Assembly: GCA_910587465.1 (NCBI GenBank)
Contig: CAJUMS010000001.1
Location: 76,354-140,353 of the forward strand
DNA: 64,000 bases
Direction: 5' to 3'
Source: an uncultured Oscillospiraceae bacterium
GTDB lineage: Bacteria; Bacillota; Clostridia; Oscillospirales; Ruminococcaceae
Shown piece by piece: positions 25,589 to 32,768 of this stretch. The translations under genes and the position numbers were made by a program. Below the pieces are notes generated by a model. That model ran no database searches and was not told where the DNA came from. It saw nothing but the letters and a program-made list of their open reading frames with translations. Position 1 is the stretch's first letter; each line of letters begins with the position of its first letter.

Positions 25589-25608
25589 TGTTTAAATAAG
25601 GAGTATTT

Positions 25609-26388
25609 ATGAAAGTTGTTATTGGAATAATTCTGGTGGTGATTGTTATGGCGGCATTGGTATTATATCTTGTGCTGATAATGAATTCCCACGATCTGGC
25701 TTTCTGCGGAGATATCCCGCAGACGGACGGCACAAATATGTCCGTAACGAGAATATACACCGCCGACTTTAACGCCAATGAGACGCTGTCCGAAATAGTG
25801 AACCGCATGAACGCCAACGAAAGCGGCAGTATGTCGGCCGAGGAGCTTACCGAGATATTGGCTACATACCAGAATATTATCTATGCGCCCGTTTTTATAT
25901 TTAATCTGGCGCAGGAGGACGAAAATACCTTTGTGCTCACGGGAAGTGTGTATAATGGTATCGATGAGGAGGGCGTGCCTACCTCTCCCGACTTCACATA
26001 CAGAAACCTTACGCTTACCGCGGGAGTACCCGACGGCAAAATGCTGGCGGTGCAAAACGTATATTCCGACGACTTTGACGATGACGGTCTGCCCTCTTTC
26101 AAGGAACGCAAAAAGGTAGTTGATCCCGTGCTTATGGACAACGACCGGGCGGCGGCATTCGCGTTCAGGGAATGCGACAGCTTCCGTATCGTGTTTACGA
26201 CTATCGAGGGTGTTCCCGCCTCAATTACCTTGGCATTTGAATATGAGGTCGTGGCGCAGAACCCTCTCGACTTCACCAATCTGCCGAACGGTACAATGGG
26301 TATGACGATCACCGCAGGCTACAACGACCGCGGCGAGCTTACTCCCGAAATAGAGATGGAGCGTATTTACGCGGTAGCGGGTGACTGA
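25609..26388 (+). CDS. Hypothetical membrane-anchored protein
   Basis: This 259-residue protein has one N-terminal TM segment (IGIILVVIVMAALVLYLVLI) and an acidic extracytoplasmic or cytoplasmic domain with no motif I recognise. Segments such as DDFDDDGLPSFKERKK look like a loop rich in acidic residues, but I do not claim calcium binding. AAGGAG precedes the ATG. It is followed by a strong terminator and preceded by a structured element, so it is probably a single-gene unit. Confidence 0.75.
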   Translation: MKVVIGIILVVIVMAALVLYLVLIMNSHDLAFCGDIPQTDGTNMSVTRIYTADFNANETLSEIVNRMNANESGSMSAEELTEILATYQNIIYAPVFIFNLAQEDENTFVLTGSVYNGIDEEGVPTSPDFTYRNLTLTAGVPDGKMLAVQNVYSDDFDDDGLPSFKERKKVVDPVLMDNDRAAAFAFRECDSFRIVFTTIEGVPASITLAFEYEVVAQNPLDFTNLPNGTMGMTITAGYNDRGELTPEIEMERIYAVAGD

Positions 26389-26407
26389 TAACTTTAAAGA
26401 AAATACG

Positions 26408-26440
26408 AAACTCCCCCGAGAGCAGTCGGGGGAGTTTTTT
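26408..26440 (+). terminator. Rho-independent terminator
   Basis: AAACTCCCCCGA pairs with TCGGGGGAGTTT around a 6-base loop, with six T at the end. Confidence 0.9.
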
Positions 26441-26482
26441 GCGCACAGTAGGGTTATCGGCTCTTTTTATGCTCCCTCTTTG

Positions 26483-26716
26483 TTATTCGGAAAGCAGCCG
26501 CAGAACTACCTTTAACCCGGCGTAGAAACCGCGCTTTTCCGCGTCAATGGTAAAGGCTGCAAAAACGTTGTCGAAACGTTCCTCGTTCTCGCCCGTAATG
26601 CCGAGACTTTCCTTAAGGCGGTGAAGTCTGCCCTCATCGAACGCGGAGGGAAGCGGCGGCTCAACGCTTAATAAGCCCTCGCAGTACGCCTCGTAAAGCT
26701 GTCGGCGTATCTCCAT
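26483..26716 (-). CDS. Small hypothetical protein
   Basis: This 77-residue, soluble, helix-rich protein begins MEIRRQLYEAYCEGLLSVEP. ATG 26716 is chosen because AAAGGAGATGATCGT lies directly upstream; the longer frame to 26764 has no ribosome site. It resembles small uncharacterised clostridial proteins beginning with a conserved Tyr/Glu-rich helix, but I can assign no function. A SigmaA promoter lies about 70 bp upstream. Confidence 0.75.
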   Translation of the reverse strand: MEIRRQLYEAYCEGLLSVEPPLPSAFDEGRLHRLKESLGITGENEERFDNVFAAFTIDAEKRGFYAGLKVVLRLLSE

Positions 26717-26779
26717 ACGATCATCTCCTTTCAACAATTTATATGTTGTGCGATTTATTTTCACCTCTCTTTCTTTTAT

Positions 26780-26808
26780 ATTGTATCACTTTAGGGAGAT
26801 ATTGTCAA
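26780..26808 (-). promoter_or_regulatory. SigmaA promoter for the 26483-26716 gene
   Basis: On the minus strand TTGACA (26808-26803), 17 bp, TACAAT (26785-26780). Confidence 0.75.
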
Positions 26809-26879
26809 GAGCTTTTTTGATTTTTTTTAAAATGTATGGTTCGTTTTGAAATATGACTATGCAGACAGTTTTCCGACAC

Positions 26880-26908
26880 TTGACAAATAAAAAAAAATCT
26901 GTTACAAT
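26880..26908 (+). promoter_or_regulatory. SigmaA promoter for the tandem paralogs
   Basis: TTGACA (26880-26885), 17 bp, TACAAT (26903-26908), about 25 bp before the TTG start. Confidence 0.75.
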
Positions 26909-26932
26909 ATATAAGATAGGGTGGTGTGTACT

Positions 26933-27172
26933 TTGCGAAGTGAGGCTCAAAGACGTGCCGATAAAAAATACAGAGAATCGGGAAAGGATATGTATAAGGT
27001 GCTGGGCGCCAAAATGCATATAAATAGCATTGAAAAAATAAAGAAGATTGCTTTAAAGCAGGGCTTGACACCCTCGAAGTTCGCAACGCGGGCTGTTTTT
27101 TACTGCGCAAATAACGATATAGACCTATCGGATTACAGTGACGCTTTACGCGATGAGGACAAAAGTTCCTGA
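26933..27172 (+). CDS. Small basic protein, tandem paralog 1
   Basis: This 79-residue protein begins MRSEAQRRADKKYRESGKD and ends in an acidic tail (DLSDYSDALRDEDKSS). The central part could be a short helical or ribbon-helix-helix-like fold. The start is probably TTG 26933, because paralog 2 begins at the same residue with ATG and both have a G-rich site at the same distance. A GTG at 26921 is also in frame. About 60% of residues are identical to paralog 2. The function is unknown; DNA binding is possible. Confidence 0.7.
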   Translation: MRSEAQRRADKKYRESGKDMYKVLGAKMHINSIEKIKKIALKQGLTPSKFATRAVFYCANNDIDLSDYSDALRDEDKSS

Positions 27173-27209
27173 CTGCCGATGTTAAATTTTAAGTTAAGAG
27201 GTGCTTACT

Positions 27210-27449
27210 ATGCGAAGCGAAGCACAAAGACGTGCCGATAAAAAATACAAAGAATCGGGGAAAGATAAATATAAAACATTAGGTGTGGTTATGCATTCAG
27301 ACAACATTAATAAGGTCAGAGAAACCGCGCTCTCACAAAATCTTTCGCCCTCAAAGTTTGCCGCGCGGGCTGTATACTATTGCGTAAACAACGATATTGA
27401 CTTATCGGATTACAACGACGATCTCCGCGACGATGACGAAAAGTCGTAA
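27210..27449 (+). CDS. Small basic protein, tandem paralog 2
   Basis: This 79-residue protein (MRSEAQRRADKKYKESGKD) is the second copy. It differs mainly in the middle, where KMHINSIEKIKK becomes VMHSDNINKVRE. AGAGGTG precedes ATG 27210. The pair sits in one transcript closed by a terminator at 27458-27489. The phrase TPSKFATRAV/SPSKFAARAV is conserved in both and resembles the second helix of small ribbon-helix-helix proteins, which is only suggestive. Confidence 0.72.
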   Translation: MRSEAQRRADKKYKESGKDKYKTLGVVMHSDNINKVRETALSQNLSPSKFAARAVYYCVNNDIDLSDYNDDLRDDDEKS

Positions 27450-27457
27450 CAAAATTA

Positions 27458-27489
27458 AAACCCCGTATTCGCTTATGAATACGGGGTTT
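27458..27489 (+). terminator. Rho-independent terminator
   Basis: AAACCCCGTATTC and GAATACGGGGTTT form a perfect 13-bp stem with a 6-base loop; the right arm ends in three T. Confidence 0.8.
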
Positions 27490-27518
27490 GTGATTTGAAA
27501 AAAATTTTTAAAAAGTAC

Positions 27519-27547
27519 TTGACAAATTCTTCAAAAGAGTTTATACT
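27519..27547 (+). promoter_or_regulatory. SigmaA promoter of the GntR-ABC operon
   Basis: TTGACA (27519-27524), 17 bp, TATACT (27542-27547), followed by an AT-rich stretch with TGTATATATAACATATA that could be an operator for the GntR protein. Confidence 0.75.
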
Positions 27548-27589
27548 GTATATATAACATATAAACACCATAAACAGGGAGGTGAACAA

Positions 27590-27955
27590 ATGAAGATTTT
27601 GCAGAACAGCGACGTGCCGATCTATAAGCAGATCGCCACACAGTTCAAAGACGACATTATGAGCGGGTCTATCGCCGAGGGCGAGTATCTGCCGTCGATA
27701 CGGGGGCTTGCAAAGGACTTGAAGATAAGCGTCATTACGACGATGAAAGCGTACGAGCAGTTGTCCGATGAGGGCTTGATATCTCCCGTTCAGGGCAAGG
27801 GGTATATAGTCAACCCGCAGGACAGGGAAATGGTTCGCGAGCAGCATTTGCGGCTGCTCGAGCAGCATTTGCAGAACGCTATGGAGAGCGCTAAGCTGGC
27901 GGGAGTTTCACGCGAGGAGCTTATCAAAATGATTACGGTTTTGTATGAGATATAA
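27590..27955 (+). CDS. GntR-family regulator (YtrA type)
   Basis: This 121-residue protein has an N-terminal winged helix typical of GntR (VPIYKQIATQFKDDIMSGSI; YLPSIRGLAKDLKISVITTM) and only a short C-terminal helical part, as in the YtrA subfamily. YtrA-type proteins repress an adjacent ABC transporter operon and respond to cell-wall stress. GGGAGGTGAACAA precedes the ATG. The downstream genes are an ABC ATPase and two membrane proteins, so it very likely controls its own operon. Confidence 0.9.
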   Translation: MKILQNSDVPIYKQIATQFKDDIMSGSIAEGEYLPSIRGLAKDLKISVITTMKAYEQLSDEGLISPVQGKGYIVNPQDREMVREQHLRLLEQHLQNAMESAKLAGVSREELIKMITVLYEI

Positions 27956-27968
27956 GGAGGATCAAGTT

Positions 27969-28199
27969 ATGTTGATATATGCGCAGGACAGAAAAAACGT
28001 AGTTGACGCGCGCCTGTTTGTGGTTCAGAGAAATATCGGCGGCGGCAAGGACGGTAAATATATGATAATCGCGGGCGCGGATGGAATGGGCGGTCAGGTC
28101 ATCGCAGGAACTTACCCCGACGAAAAGACCGCAATGGATGCACTTGAAAAGGTGTACGCGGCATTTGCGGACGGGGCTAAGACTTACAAATTCGACTGA
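27969..28199 (+). CDS. Small conserved protein in the GntR-ABC operon
   Basis: This 76-residue soluble protein (MLIYAQDRKNVVDARLFVVQ) has no motif I recognise. ATG 27969 follows AAGGAGG (27954-27960); a frame starting at 27945 overlaps the gntR end and lacks a ribosome site. It lies 17 bp before the ABC ATPase and may modulate the transporter or have a separate role; nothing in the sequence decides. Confidence 0.7.
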   Translation: MLIYAQDRKNVVDARLFVVQRNIGGGKDGKYMIIAGADGMGGQVIAGTYPDEKTAMDALEKVYAAFADGAKTYKFD

Positions 28200-28216
28200 T
28201 ATTACGGGGTGAGCGT

Positions 28217-29101
28217 ATGGATACGATATTAACGTCAAAGGGACTTACGAAAAAATACAGCAAATTCACGCTCGGGGGTATCGATCTCGAGCTGCCCAAG
28301 GGGTTCGCGACAGCGCTTATAGGCGCGAACGGCGCGGGCAAGACCACGCTTATTGACGTGCTGTGCGGAGTTATTCACGCGAACGCGGGCGAGGTCACAT
28401 ATTTCGGCGAATATACGGATATCGACAGCGCAAAGCTTCGCGAGAGGATAGGCTATTGTGCGGCTCAGGGGTTCTTCCCCGCGGGCTGGAAAGCCAAGGA
28501 TATCGCGGAGGCAATGTCGGTAGCGTATGAGAAATTCGACAGGGAGCGCTTTAATAAGTTGTGTCAAGAGCTTGAGGTCGACGACGAAAACACCAAGAAA
28601 GCAAAGCCCATGTACAAGCAGTCGGACGGAAACCGTATGAGAACGGCGCTTGCGGCGGTGTTCGCGAGAGAGACCGACCTGCTGATACTCGACGAGCCGG
28701 GCAGCTCGCTCGACCCGTTAATGCGCGACAGGCTCTGCGACAGAATGAGGGGTTATCTCGACGACGGCGACGGGGAGAAGTCGATCTTATTCTCGACGCA
28801 CAATATCGCCGATATGGAGAACGCCGCCGACTACGCCGTGTTTATGGACAAGGGGCAGATAATCGAGCAGGGCTTCGTCGAGGACTTAAAGGACAAGTAT
28901 GTCATCGTGCGCGGCGACGCTGCCGACTACGATAACTCAAAGGCGCTTATGCTGTCGCATAACGTAAACAAGACGGCGTTCGAGGGATTGGCGCTTGCCG
29001 CTCACAAGAACCGCTTCGAGGCGGAGGGCGCGGTGTGCGAACGTCCTACGCTCCAGCAGTTGAGCATAGGAATGTTGAAATACGCGGAGGAACGGCGATG
29101 A
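28217..29101 (+). CDS. ABC transporter ATP-binding protein
   Basis: This 294-residue nucleotide-binding subunit has Walker A GANGAGKTT, Walker B LLILDEP and an H-loop STHN. The signature motif is unusual: where LSGGQ is expected, the sequence reads YKQSDGNRMR, so only the glycine position and following basic residues are kept. A C-terminal domain of about 70 residues may contact the membrane partner. It overlaps the next gene by 4 bp. With the two membrane proteins it probably forms an exporter of the YtrB type; the substrate is unknown. Confidence 0.88.
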   Translation: MDTILTSKGLTKKYSKFTLGGIDLELPKGFATALIGANGAGKTTLIDVLCGVIHANAGEVTYFGEYTDIDSAKLRERIGYCAAQGFFPAGWKAKDIAEAMSVAYEKFDRERFNKLCQELEVDDENTKKAKPMYKQSDGNRMRTALAAVFARETDLLILDEPGSSLDPLMRDRLCDRMRGYLDDGDGEKSILFSTHNIADMENAADYAVFMDKGQIIEQGFVEDLKDKYVIVRGDAADYDNSKALMLSHNVNKTAFEGLALAAHKNRFEAEGAVCERPTLQQLSIGMLKYAEERR

Positions 29102-29748
29102 AATATTTCAATTCTTACAAGCTGTTTTACGGGAAGGATTTTATCAAGCAATACTTCGCGCTGTCGGCGCTGAATACGGCGGCGCTGCTGATCACGGGAG
29201 TTCTGATGCTTGTCATAAACAACGACGGCTTCACCGGATTTATGACGGGATGTATCCCGCTGGTCTGCGGCGCGTTTGCTATGGGCTTCGGCTTCGGACT
29301 GGTAAGCTCGGTGTTCAACGGAAATCTTCCCGCAAATCCCGGATACAGGTTTTTTCATTCGGTCGCGGGCGGCGCGGAGCATTTCAAGCGCGCGATACTG
29401 TTCTCGAATATAATGTCGCTTTTCCCGATAGCGTTGTACGGCGCGGTTGGAGGACTGGTGTTCAAACATTATATAATCGTCGTGATGACGGTGACGGGAC
29501 TGTTTATGATGGCGATAACCAACATCACAAGCCATATGACGTCCCCGTGGATAAGAATCGGCTCGTTCTGCGTGATAGGCTTCGCATACGGCTTCTACGC
29601 GGGCGTAAACGGCGATGAGGAAGAAGGACTTGCGGCGCTGCCGCTGAACGCGACTATAATGATCTGCGCGGTGGTGCTGGTGTTCTACATAGTTTCTCTT
29701 ATCGTTGTGACGACGACGGCGGAAAAGCGCTGGAGCAAGGAGGGATAA
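29098..29748 (+). CDS. ABC transporter membrane subunit 1
   Basis: This 216-residue protein with about six hydrophobic segments (FALSALNTAALLITGVLML, GCIPLVCGAFAMGFGFGLV and others) overlaps the ATPase gene at ATGA. ATG 29098 is the start; the longer frame lies inside the ATPase gene. It is one of two different small membrane subunits that probably form the channel together. No substrate motif is seen. Confidence 0.8.
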   Translation: MKYFNSYKLFYGKDFIKQYFALSALNTAALLITGVLMLVINNDGFTGFMTGCIPLVCGAFAMGFGFGLVSSVFNGNLPANPGYRFFHSVAGGAEHFKRAILFSNIMSLFPIALYGAVGGLVFKHYIIVVMTVTGLFMMAITNITSHMTSPWIRIGSFCVIGFAYGFYAGVNGDEEEGLAALPLNATIMICAVVLVFYIVSLIVVTTTAEKRWSKEG

Positions 29749-29752
29749 CGAT

Positions 29753-30430
29753 ATGAAAGGACTGAGATTTCTTTTTGACAGCTGGAAGAAAATGCCGTTT
29801 TTATTCTGGTTCAGTATAACGGTCTCGCTGGCTTCTGCGGTGATGCCGTTTATATTTCGTAATGAACCCTCTGCGGAGGAATATATGTTCCCGAAGATGT
29901 TCATTTTCTTTCCCACGTTCTTTATGACTGAAATGGGGCTTATCTGCGGCTGCCGCGATATCGCCGCGAATAAGCTTGTGCGCTCGTTCCCGATAGCAAA
30001 GGAGCTGTACACAAAGTCCGTGCCGATATTCATAATGCTCGTAACGCTCGGCTTTTCGGCTGTGACCGTGACCGCGTACTTTATCTTTCTGGGAATTATC
30101 GGCGCGGACGCTTCCCAGTTCGCTGACACGCTGCTGATAGGCACGTTCATCATTGCTCCCGAGCTCATCGTATCGATATTGTTCTCGAATATTCCCGCCG
30201 GCGGAGTAGCCTGCGTTTATGTCGCGGCGCCGCCTGTCGTGCTGATATCCACTATCGGCGGCGATACGGTAATGCGCACGGGCTTCGGAGTTCCGCTGCC
30301 CGCGGCGGTGTTGATATCTGCGGCGGCTGTCGCGGCAAGCGCCGTGCTGATGTTCATAATCGCAAGACGGCGTTATCTTAAGAGCAATGTCAAAATCAAC
30401 AACATAATTATGAATTACGAGACCAAGTGA
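29753..30430 (+). CDS. ABC transporter membrane subunit 2
   Basis: This 225-residue protein has about six TM segments (FWFSITVSLASAVMPFIF, MFIFFPTFFMTEMGLICGC, VTLGFSAVTVTAYFIFLG and others). AAGGAGGGATAACG precedes the ATG, 4 bp after the previous stop. The placement and topology pair it with the 29098 product. The sequence itself does not resemble a named permease family that I can recall. Confidence 0.78.
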   Translation: MKGLRFLFDSWKKMPFLFWFSITVSLASAVMPFIFRNEPSAEEYMFPKMFIFFPTFFMTEMGLICGCRDIAANKLVRSFPIAKELYTKSVPIFIMLVTLGFSAVTVTAYFIFLGIIGADASQFADTLLIGTFIIAPELIVSILFSNIPAGGVACVYVAAPPVVLISTIGGDTVMRTGFGVPLPAAVLISAAAVAASAVLMFIIARRRYLKSNVKINNIIMNYETK

Positions 30431-30431
30431 G

Positions 30432-30611
30432 GTGTTCGCCGTAAAAAAAGGACAGTCCGTATTGACGATAATCATAAGCGTTATATTTATAATTTTTGTC
30501 GTGCTGTGTATGTTCGACAAGGAAAACGGACACTCGATCTGCGCGCTTATCTCGGCAGTTATGCTGTTGATAAATTTGTACTTCTCAAAAAAGCGCAGAA
30601 ACGGCGAGTGA
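30432..30611 (+). CDS. Small two-helix membrane protein
   Basis: A 59-codon frame starts GTG, 1 base after the 29753-30430 gene. It encodes two hydrophobic helices (VLTIIISVIFIIFVVLCMF and ICALISAVMLLINLYF) and ends with basic residues KKRRNGE. A TTG start a few codons later, preceded by AAAGGA, is equally possible. The regular hydrophobic pattern and the tight packing in the operon support a real gene. The function is unknown. Confidence 0.55.
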   Translation: MFAVKKGQSVLTIIISVIFIIFVVLCMFDKENGHSICALISAVMLLINLYFSKKRRNGE

Positions 30612-30633
30612 ATACGGGAAAGGGTGAGTTTAT

Positions 30634-30849
30634 ATGAAAAAGAAAACGGTCGATCTTGGATTTGCGGTCTGCCTGATGATATCCGGCATTATCGGGATGA
30701 TAACGGGAGTTGCGGGAATAACGGACAGCGCGCTTCCCGACGCGCTGAGAAGAACTCTTGGCGTGGTCTCGCTTATCGATCTGCCCGTGCTTGCGTTCTT
30801 CTCGGTATGGAAGATAAAATTACACAACAGTTCAAAGGAGAAAAAATGA
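30634..30849 (+). CDS. Small membrane protein in the GntR-ABC operon
   Basis: This 71-residue protein has two hydrophobic segments (FAVCLMISGIIGMITGVAGI and LGVVSLIDLPVLAFFSVW) and basic ends. GGGTGAGTTTAT precedes the ATG. It overlaps the TraB-like lipoprotein gene at ATGA (30846-30849). It is the second short membrane protein in a row, and both may be accessory to the transporter; no motif supports more. Confidence 0.7.
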   Translation: MKKKTVDLGFAVCLMISGIIGMITGVAGITDSALPDALRRTLGVVSLIDLPVLAFFSVWKIKLHNSSKEKK

Positions 30850-31748
30850 AACGATTATTTTCGGTTGTTTTATTATTTGCTGTTATGCTGTTTTCGGGGT
30901 GCGGAAGAACCGAAAACGAAGTGCGTCCGCCGTTCTTCAAGGTGGTCGACAAGGAGACGGGCGGCGTAGTATATATGCTCGGCACAATGCACGTCGGCAC
31001 CGAGAACGCCGTCTATTCCGATAAGGTCTACAAAGCGCTTGACGAAATCAATGTTCTGGCGGTCGAGCTGGACTTGCAGGAGCTTGAGGCGAACACCGCA
31101 GAGCTTGCCGAGGCAATGCAGATTATGATGCTTAAGGGTTGCACCGCCGCTGAATACATAGGCGAAGACTACTCGGAAATACGCGAATGGTTTATCGACA
31201 AGGGCTTGTACAATATGGTCTACGATTACTATATCCCCGCGGTGTGGAGCAGTATGCTGTCGAATAAGCTTGCGGACGACGCGGGCTTCAGCTCCGATTT
31301 CGGCACGGACAGAATGCTGCTGACCTACGCAAAGGAACACAACAAGGAGATATACGAGATTGAAAGCGCGGCGGAGCAGTATCAGATAAACGCTAACGAG
31401 GGAAAAGAGCTGCAAATTTATATGCTCACCCAAACGGTACGCACCGACTACGATGTTCAGATACAGCAGATGAAAGACTTGTATTACGCGTGGGCGAGCG
31501 GCGATATCGAAGCACTGGAGGGTCTGCTCTCCACCGACGAGCCGCCTGAGGAGCTTGTCGAACAGTACGAGCAGTTTTACTTCGAGATGTACGAGAATCG
31601 TCAGGAAAAAATGGCAAAATACGTCACGGATACGCTGAAAAACGGCGAAAAGGCATTTGTCGCTGTCGGGGCAATGCACTACGCCGCAACGCCCGATATT
31701 ATAGATTATGTGGAGCAGGCGGGGTATACCGTCGAGAAGATAGGCTGA
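30846..31748 (+). CDS. TraB/GumN-family lipoprotein
   Basis: This 300-residue protein has a lipoprotein signal peptide ending LFSGC. The TraB/GumN fold follows, with its hallmarks GTMHVG near residue 45 and VGAMHY near the C-terminus. Members are proposed metal-dependent peptidases (Tiki-like, with conserved GxxH motifs) on the outer face of the membrane. ATG 30846 follows AAAGGAGAAAAA; a longer frame from 30624 is an artefact of reading through the previous gene. It closes the GntR-ABC operon. Confidence 0.87.
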   Translation: MKRLFSVVLLFAVMLFSGCGRTENEVRPPFFKVVDKETGGVVYMLGTMHVGTENAVYSDKVYKALDEINVLAVELDLQELEANTAELAEAMQIMMLKGCTAAEYIGEDYSEIREWFIDKGLYNMVYDYYIPAVWSSMLSNKLADDAGFSSDFGTDRMLLTYAKEHNKEIYEIESAAEQYQINANEGKELQIYMLTQTVRTDYDVQIQQMKDLYYAWASGDIEALEGLLSTDEPPEELVEQYEQFYFEMYENRQEKMAKYVTDTLKNGEKAFVAVGAMHYAATPDIIDYVEQAGYTVEKIG

Positions 31749-31763
31749 ATTACAATAATAAAT

Positions 31764-31795
31764 CCGCGGAGCTTTGAAAAGCTGCGCGGGTTCTT
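31764..31795 (+). terminator. Rho-independent terminator of the GntR-ABC operon
   Basis: CCGCGGAGCTT and AAGCTGCGCGG form a stem with one mismatch around a TGAA loop, then TTCTTT. Confidence 0.7.
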
Positions 31796-31879
31796 TATGC
31801 AATTTTTTCAACAAATCCACGTCCGGTATCTCTTTTATTTTTTGTTAGGTTTTCATAAAAAATGTTTACAACGCAAAAG

Positions 31880-31911
31880 TTTACAAAAAGTTAATTTTTC
31901 GATGATATAAT
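31880..31911 (+). promoter_or_regulatory. Candidate extended -10 promoter of the acyltransferase-like trio
   Basis: TGATATAAT (31903-31911) is an extended -10. TTTACA (31880-31885) lies 20 bp upstream, too far for an ideal -35, which the extended -10 may offset. Confidence 0.45.
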
Positions 31912-31950
31912 ATTTAAAAGTGTAATGATTTGTCAAAGGAGGGGCGGGGT

Positions 31951-32505
31951 ACGAGAGAACTCGGGAATAAGCTTTTCAGACTGTATCTCAGGGCTGTGAA
32001 TTGCCCGAAAATACACCGTCCCGACGGTGAGACTGCCGATAACAAGCCGAAGATATACGTCTGCGGGGAGATCTCCGCACGTGAAAAGGTCTCGCTGGCA
32101 GGAGCGTTGAAGTGCTCTGTAATCCTTTCGCGGAACGAATATCTCGGCTGTACTGTCATGCGCACTATCGGTACGCGGAAGGTCATAGTCGCGGACGGCG
32201 GGTTCAATACCGAATGGATACATGAGGCGTTAAGACGTCTTAAACACGGCGAGAGCGTGATGATATTTGCGGAGAGCGCTGAGTACGACTGCGCAGCGTT
32301 GATGTCGCTGCTGTCGGGCGCACAGATAGTTCCGATAGCCGCTCAGTACAGCCGCTCGAAATACAAGCCGTTCCGCCGGCATAATATTATGGTAGGCGCA
32401 CCGATACTGCCGAGCGGAAATTCCGTGATGTCGGCGGAATGGGTCAACTCTGAGATAAGGCGCATAGACACAGCTATCTCGGAAATAAAGGGGGTACGGC
32501 CATGA
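31951..32505 (+). CDS. Degenerate PlsC-like acyltransferase without catalytic residues
   Basis: The protein (about 184 residues) follows the PlsC pattern of the 13084 gene but with changed active sites. The box NHTHHFD is replaced by CGEISARE (His to Glu40, Asp to Glu45), and FPEG reads FAES. The later IVPIA and VGAPI blocks are kept. It is therefore probably a non-catalytic homolog, perhaps a binding or regulatory subunit. AAAGGAGG (31936-31943) is spaced for a start at 31951, where the codon is ACG rather than ATG. The only upstream alternative, TTG 31930, would place the ribosome site inside the gene. It overlaps the ACP-like gene by 4 bp. Confidence 0.72.
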   Translation, partial: TRELGNKLFRLYLRAVNCPKIHRPDGETADNKPKIYVCGEISAREKVSLAGALKCSVILSRNEYLGCTVMRTIGTRKVIVADGGFNTEWIHEALRRLKHGESVMIFAESAEYDCAALMSLLSGAQIVPIAAQYSRSKYKPFRRHNIMVGAPILPSGNSVMSAEWVNSEIRRIDTAISEIKGVRP

Positions 32506-32768
32506 GTATTCCCGAGGAGCTTAAAGCTATACTGACAACGATTTCGCCCGAGATAGCAAATATGCCGTTTGACGAGAACACCGTGCTGACGGACGGTCTC
32601 GGGCTTGACAAAATGAGTTTGCTGCTTTTCGCGGTGAGCGTTGAGGATAATTTCGACATACGCTTTGTAGGTACTCCCGAAATACATACTCTGGGAGACG
32701 TTATAAATTATATCAAAAATTACAACAAAGGTTTGGTGATGAAACATGAAAACGGGACTTATACTTGA
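32502..32768 (+). CDS. ACP-like protein lacking the phosphopantetheine serine
   Basis: This 88-residue protein is laid out like an acyl carrier protein (DGLGLDKMSLLLFAV, then VEDNFDIRF), but the serine that would carry phosphopantetheine is Lys37 (LDKM instead of LDSL). It cannot be loaded in the usual way. It overlaps the acyltransferase-like gene (4 bp) and the patatin gene (23 bp), so the three are one translational unit. It may act as a protein-protein adaptor, or be a decaying carrier. The nearby operon at 13799 has an intact ACP for comparison. Confidence 0.75.
   Translation: MSIPEELKAILTTISPEIANMPFDENTVLTDGLGLDKMSLLLFAVSVEDNFDIRFVGTPEIHTLGDVINYIKNYNKGLVMKHENGTYT

Noticed and set aside
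27200..27489. Possible CRISPR-like or short repeat array around the tandem paralogs
   Set aside because: The similarity is a gene duplication with coding-type divergence, not regular repeats with spacers.
29002..30168. 388-codon minus-strand frame opposite the ABC membrane subunits
   Set aside because: Opposite-strand shadow with low-complexity Arg/His sequence; the plus-strand genes have ribosome sites and TM patterns.
30873..31820. 315-codon minus-strand frame opposite the TraB-like lipoprotein
   Set aside because: Shadow frame; the plus strand has a lipobox and family motifs.
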